Shown here piece by piece: positions 59,840-64,000 of a stretch of 64,000 nucleotides of DNA. Both the position numbers and the translations under genes were made by a program. The notes under the pieces were generated by a model. That model saw only the letters and a program-made list of their open reading frames with translations. It was not told the DNA's origin and searched no databases. The stretch's first letter is position 1. The number at the start of each line of letters is the position of its first letter. Source of the stretch: Arsenophonus sp046530935 (GTDB lineage: Bacteria > Pseudomonadota > Gammaproteobacteria > Enterobacterales > Enterobacteriaceae); assembly GCA_046530935.1 (NCBI GenBank), contig JBHEQW010000002.1, forward strand, positions 1 to 64,000, in the 5' to 3' direction.

Positions 59840-61070
59840 GATGAGGATGAATTTTACTCTATTGAAAAGTTCTGGGTTCACGGTGAACTACATTGTCTGG
59901 ACTGCATTGAGAAGAACGAAAGAATAGCCATGCTATCTAGCATTATTTTGTCAATGTGTGCACTGGTAGACGGCGTCTTTATCAAGAAGAAGTTTTACCA
60001 AAATCATCATCAGTATGGCGCATTGTTGAATTATTTTAAATCCGCTTTTGATATTTTACGCACTCTATGTACATATCCTTTATCTGGTAGGATGATATCT
60101 GATCATAGGCTTGATTAAGGATGATGACGATACTGTTGTATAAGATTTTGAATTGCTAGGCTTTTTTCATGATAAAATTCGCATACTGAAACGCCTGTTT
60201 AGCCGTCAGTACATAAGCGATGATGATTTTATCCTCGCCAATAATAACCATCTCTGGAAATGAACCATAATAGATGAAGCGACTTGCTTCCTAACTTTCG
60301 CTGTGTGGATATATCAAAAAATTAATTATATGACAGGCTGTTAACCTTTGAATATTCATCCAAAGGCAGTACTTATGGCATAATTTAGAGATCATTTATC
60401 AATGATAATAAGAACATCTGGAAAATCAAACACGCGTTACTGTTGTCGATAGCCTATACCTTAAGTTGTGATTTGGACAGCATTTTAAACACTGAAATAT
60501 GTTATGTAAAATTTACATTGACTGCCATTGAAACAGCAATGAGCAAGCATCTATGATGGATGCTCCATCCAAATAACTTGTTAAATTACAACCGATCAGG
60601 TAAAAATTAAAGGAGTATCCTCAAAACTGTTTGTTAAGCATCAATTGTTGATTATTTCTAATAAGCCAATGGTTGGTAAACAACGCTTATTCCTTATACT
60701 GCAAATCTCTATTAAGCTGGTAGCCAAATAGAAGATTGAGACAGGTCAGATCGCGATCTGATAGAACACTTTTATTAGCAGAAAAAATGTTTATTCTCTA
60801 TTTTTTTAAAAGCTCCAACTATTGCTATTACTGTATTATCATATGTATTTTGATGAGCGAAGTAATCGCATCATATTAATAATTTTTGGATTGTGGAGTA
60901 TTAAAACAAAGGAAGCAACGAAATTTATTGGCATAGAACACTGGCTAGCATCCATACCTGTAATCAGCACGCATTTCACTACATTCATGCTAGAGAAGTT
61001 GACCAGCTTGCTGTGCATTTTATTTGATCGATTGATGAATGTAGTTATACGGTTGTTGCAATTAAAAAGT
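59840..61070 (+). pseudogene. pilQ: PilQ pilus-assembly ATPase relic, 5'-truncated (pil cluster 3)
   Basis: This is an inverted counterpart of the 20840-22000 and 47880-48930 relics. The words GAAGAAGTTTTACCAAAATC at 59983 and AGATCGCGATC at 60749 are shared. Frames read KKFYQNHHQYGALLNYFKSA near 59985-60050 and SIAYTLSCDLDSILNTE near 60445-60500. The 5' end is missing next to the dead repA module. Confidence 0.6.
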
Positions 61071-61073
61071 TAA

Positions 61074-61092
61074 AGCGCCCAAAATGGGCGCT
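61074..61092. terminator. Conserved terminator stem beside dead ibpA (cluster 3)
   Basis: AGCGCCCA / TGGGCGCT with an AAA loop: the same 8-bp stem as the live terminator at 20792-20811, although the adjacent gene is dead. Confidence 0.7.
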
Positions 61093-61096
61093 ATGT

Positions 61097-61591
61097 TTAA
61101 TTGACATAGTGTTAAAGCACGCTCTGCCTTATTGATTCTGAACATCAATGACTATCTTCTGCTATTTTTTTATTCAGGAATATCGTAGATAAATTGTATG
61201 GTTAATAATCCTTTATCCAGATTAGCCTGCCTGAATCGTTATCCGATGCTCAAGGCTAAAACTTAAAGAAAACTAAGTTTTTTAATGCCATTACGCAAGC
61301 ATTTAATGCCGTTTTTTTTTGATAGTGTATCTGTTTCTTAAATTTTTGGTTTATAACTAATCGTTGGTTATTAAGCAGCGAAATATCAACTTCATCATGC
61401 GTACAGCCCCAGATATGCTAACTATCATTTCATAATATTCTTTATTTTTAAGCTGATTATAGGTTAGTATATCATAATCCAACAGGTTTTCACCTGTTAA
61501 GCGACTAAAGAGATTATCTATCTGGACAAAACGATTATTATAGAAGATGATTACTAAATGCATGCATAAGATAGAAAGAATGATATGCCAT
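61097..61591 (-). pseudogene. ibpA: Dead ibpA copy (cluster 3)
   Basis: The minus strand aligns with the live gene from ATG 61591 (MAYHSF) to the stop at 61097-61099. The start is kept, and the segment encoding FVQIDNLFSRLTGEN (61490-61540) is still readable. Frameshifts near 61555 and 61450 and later stops destroy it. Length matches the live gene within three bases. It lies antisense between pilQ and pilR as in clusters 1 and 2. Confidence 0.9.
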
Positions 61592-61659
61592 ATCATACTC
61601 ATTTAAGAGGTCATTCATTAATACTCATGGTTACCTTTTTAGGTAGGTATGGACAATTG

Positions 61660-62835
61660 ATATAGTTTCAACGTGAGCTCCATCAATATGATAGAAAAAC
61701 AATGCTAGCATCACTAACCTAAACTGTTTTTGCCATAAAACCTCGTATTGACCAGACAGTAAGATTGATTTACCAAAAACTTTTTCCGTTAAAGAAAGCA
61801 TTGCCTTATACAACAGGCTGTCTTTTTTGCTGAATAACAATAAACCGTTGCGCCAAACCTTTATTGATATGCGAAACATTTTCACTGATTTTAGCCATAA
61901 ATATCATCCAATTACTACCTGATGTTTAGGGATTGCTTGTCTGTCCTGGATCAAGAGCAATGAGTGGTTTTTGAAAATATATTTCTGGAATTATGGGCAG
62001 TTAGGGAAACTACACTGATTAACTCAAGCACAATCATCCGGAAAACTCTTTGATGTTTTACGTAGTGGCCAGCATATTGTTAAATAGCAAAAAAATAAAT
62101 GAAGATCAGCCCTGTTCAGTGCATCATTGTGCTATCATTGTTTTTGCTGGATATCGTAACCGTAATGCTGATAATGCATATGGCGTGTAATAAATTTATC
62201 AATAATATAACAAGACTTGTGCCGTGTTATAAATTGATATGTGCCAGTCCACCTATTAACCAGCCTTTTTGAATTTATTGTTAATTTTAAGTGCTTACTT
62301 CTGTGTTTGGCTACTGGTACTGTTGGATTGATGGCGTGATCAATAAGTGATTATGTCAACCTAAAAATTACCTATAGTCTACTGCTGTAGTCAGTGTATC
62401 CACAACTATCGTGAAAAAATTACTTTTTGCTAAATATCGCCTTGATGCATTACTACGTGTCAATATTCTAGTAAATGCAGTCTGTCCACTTAATATGCTT
62501 GTTGAAACCGCTATCCATTTGTTGGAAAGACGTATTAATGAAACCATTCATTATATCCGGCAAGTCGAATATTGTTAGCTGGCCTTAAAAAGTACTGGCT
62601 ATCACTTTCTCTCATTGAATTGTATCAACTAAATGATGTTGTTAACCAAAGGCTCTAAGGCACAGAAAACACCATTAATAGTTATATTAATCATTAAGTT
62701 TTGGTATCACAATCAAATAGATCAAAAAAACGATCTGGTTAAGAGCGCCATGTCTGCTTTTTATTGGTGTTTTGTTATATGTTGCTGCTGTTATTAGCAA
62801 CTCTGGCGATTTAAATGCAATTGTCAATCAAATTT
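61660..62835 (+). pseudogene. pilR: PilR inner-membrane platform relic (pil cluster 3)
   Basis: The best-readable PilR copy. ESIALYNRLSFLLNNNKPLR (about 61795-61855) gives the GspF domain start. Then SSGKLFDVLRSGQHIVK near 62040-62090 matches the (A/S)GxLxxxLxxxxxIVxxQ segment, FIVNFKCLLLCLATG near 62275 gives a membrane block, and ERRINETIHYIRQ with ALKSTGYHF at 62530-62600 gives the second domain. PilR anchors the ATPase and extrudes pilin through the inner membrane. Stops and frameshifts disrupt it. Confidence 0.8.
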
Positions 62836-62844
62836 AGGCAAACA

Positions 62845-63440
62845 ATGAAAATAATTTCATTACATTTAATAAACAGATCAAACAGAAAAATATAAAAAAG
62901 GAGTCAAGACTTCAGGAGGAATTTTTTAAGTCTGGAAATGATAGGATACTAGCTATTATAGCGATTACTATCGTACTTGCTGTTAACTGGTTTCCGGTAC
63001 GATTAACAAAAAAGTATCCTTAATGATAAAATTGCTAATGTACAAGCATTACTGAGGCAATCACGCATGATACTAAAAACATAGAGTAAGTATCCATTTA
63101 TCAATGGTGCAAAAATTAGATGCACACTAGTGCAGTTTAGTACGTGCCACCCACCAGGCAATATGACCATTAACGGCAAAAAAATCAAAGTGTAATGAAA
63201 AAGAACAAATTAGTGTAGTGGTGTTGATGTTAACATTAGTACAAAAAATAAAAGGCTCAACTAATAAGCTAACCCAATAATAAAGGATTCTCAGTTGCTT
63301 ATAGAGGTGTGCCAAAGAAATTTTGCAGCATAATGACAATTAAATTGATCGGCAATGCAAGTTAATACATGATATCTCAATTTCCAATACCAACAATATT
63401 CCTGTCATTACTGCCAAAAAAGACGAGATATAATGTAACT
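62845..63440 (+). pseudogene. pilS: PilS major prepilin relic (pil cluster 3)
   Basis: ATG 62845 opens a basic leader, then the frame reads SRLQEEFFKSGNDRILAIIA (about 62900-62960), with the hydrophobic helix LAIIAITIVLAV. After a stop, NDKIANVQALLRQSRMILKT and YPFINGAKIRCTLVQF follow at 63020-63140. This is the type IVb prepilin layout. Confidence 0.75.
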
Positions 63441-63479
63441 AAGATAATGACTCGGGGCTTGGTTGTTTAATACCATTAC

Positions 63480-63890
63480 TTTCAAATTCAACAATTAATT
63501 ATCTCATTCTTTTTTAATTTTTAAATCCTTTTCGGACAGCAAAAAAGCTCCTGTTCTTCAAAAATAGTGAATATCAATTGGGATAAGATGGTTGATCTTA
63601 AGCGTATATTATTGGTTAATATAGTTTAATTCTAGGCATATCCAAAAGCTCTAAACATGTGTGTGTAGATCCACAAAACCCATCAGAATTTACTAAATCA
63701 GACATGCCTCAACATTAAAATCTGTGCGTTGGATACTGGTGCAAAACACATGCGCAGATGTGGCGTTAAGTAGGCTTCTCTTTGGTTATATAACGCTTGC
63801 TTTCTATATCAAAAATAAAAAGAAACGCTTGTGCATGCTAAACAGATTTATACACATTACTGACATGTAGTTTAAGTGGCAACATGAGAA
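63480..63890 (+). pseudogene. PilT-like lytic transglycosylase relic (pil cluster 3)
   Basis: Across two frames, GAKHMRRCGVK then ASLWLYNACF and HAKQIYTHY at 63735-63870 match the C-terminal SLT block (NW-ASVGSYNAGF ... YAKKIY). The N-terminal catalytic block is poorly readable near 63540-63620. It is third in order after pilR and pilS, as in clusters 1 and 2. The rest of the window (63890-64000) would be the start of pilU. Confidence 0.6.
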
Positions 63891-64000
63891 AAACTATGTG
63901 GTGTGTATTTGGTAGAAGTGAGTCTCGTCTTGTTCTTCGTGTTGGCTGATCCATGATACGTCATAGCAAAAACCAGCATGGTTTATATCGTAAAACATTT

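Noticed and set aside
1..64000. CRISPR array
   Set aside because: No evenly spaced direct repeats with unique spacers; repeats seen are tandem slippage duplicates or large segmental copies.
1..64000. tRNA or rRNA genes
   Set aside because: I found no T-loop GGTTCGA-type motifs with matching stems and no rRNA-like conserved stretches; a covariance-model search would be needed to be sure.

Overview
The window looks like DNA from a host-restricted, genome-degrading member of the Enterobacterales, such as an insect symbiont of the Arsenophonus or Sodalis kind. The evidence is the strong A+T bias, a MetK protein of exactly the enterobacterial length, and near-total pseudogenisation. Only four genes read as intact in 64 kb: a YadA-like trimeric autotransporter (10723-11994), an IbpA/HSP20 small heat-shock protein (20290-20787), a plasmid-type replication initiator RepA (26121-27125, minus) and S-adenosylmethionine synthetase metK (31303-32457). 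RepA, a pilus-assembly gene set of the conjugative-plasmid type and many dead insertion sequences suggest a large decaying plasmid or a plasmid integrated in the chromosome; metK is normally chromosomal. Genus and replicon type are inference.

Layout. 1-12000 is an inverted duplication: a decayed adhesin copy (minus) and an intact one (plus) sit at the outer ends of arms of about 3.4 kb, and each arm also carries IS256 remains. An IS1595-family relic (5360-6230) lies in the centre. 12000-15270 is eroded DNA with unrecognised fragments. 15280-17000 holds IS256 and IS1595 relics. 17015-23900 is a dead type IVb (thin) pilus operon on the minus strand, in the order pilO-P-Q-R-S-T-U-V. The live ibpA is inserted in the opposite direction between pilQ and pilR. 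24000-31110 has an unrecognised relic present twice, the live repA with an origin-like region, and an IS481 relic. metK follows, then IS256, IS1595 and unrecognised debris (32600-43450). 43500-50150 is a second dead pil cluster with a dead ibpA at the same place. 50790-52000 is a fourth fragment (pilO end, pilP, pilQ start) in the opposite orientation. 52000-58250 is nearly empty. 58270-64000 has a dead repA copy with its own origin-like sites, followed by a third, inverted pil cluster (pilQ, dead ibpA, pilR, pilS, pilT) that runs off the right edge.

How the parts fit. The ancestral replicon or replicons carried RepA-driven replication, a PilQ ATPase/PilR platform/PilS prepilin/PilT transglycosylase/PilU peptidase/PilV adhesin pilus, and a heat-inducible ibpA inside the pilus operon. 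Duplication or merging of related plasmids made several copies, and IS elements and inverted duplications scrambled them. Decay then removed everything except one adhesin, one chaperone, one initiator and metK. Relics were recognised by translating across frameshifts and comparing the copies within the window, so their boundaries are approximate.
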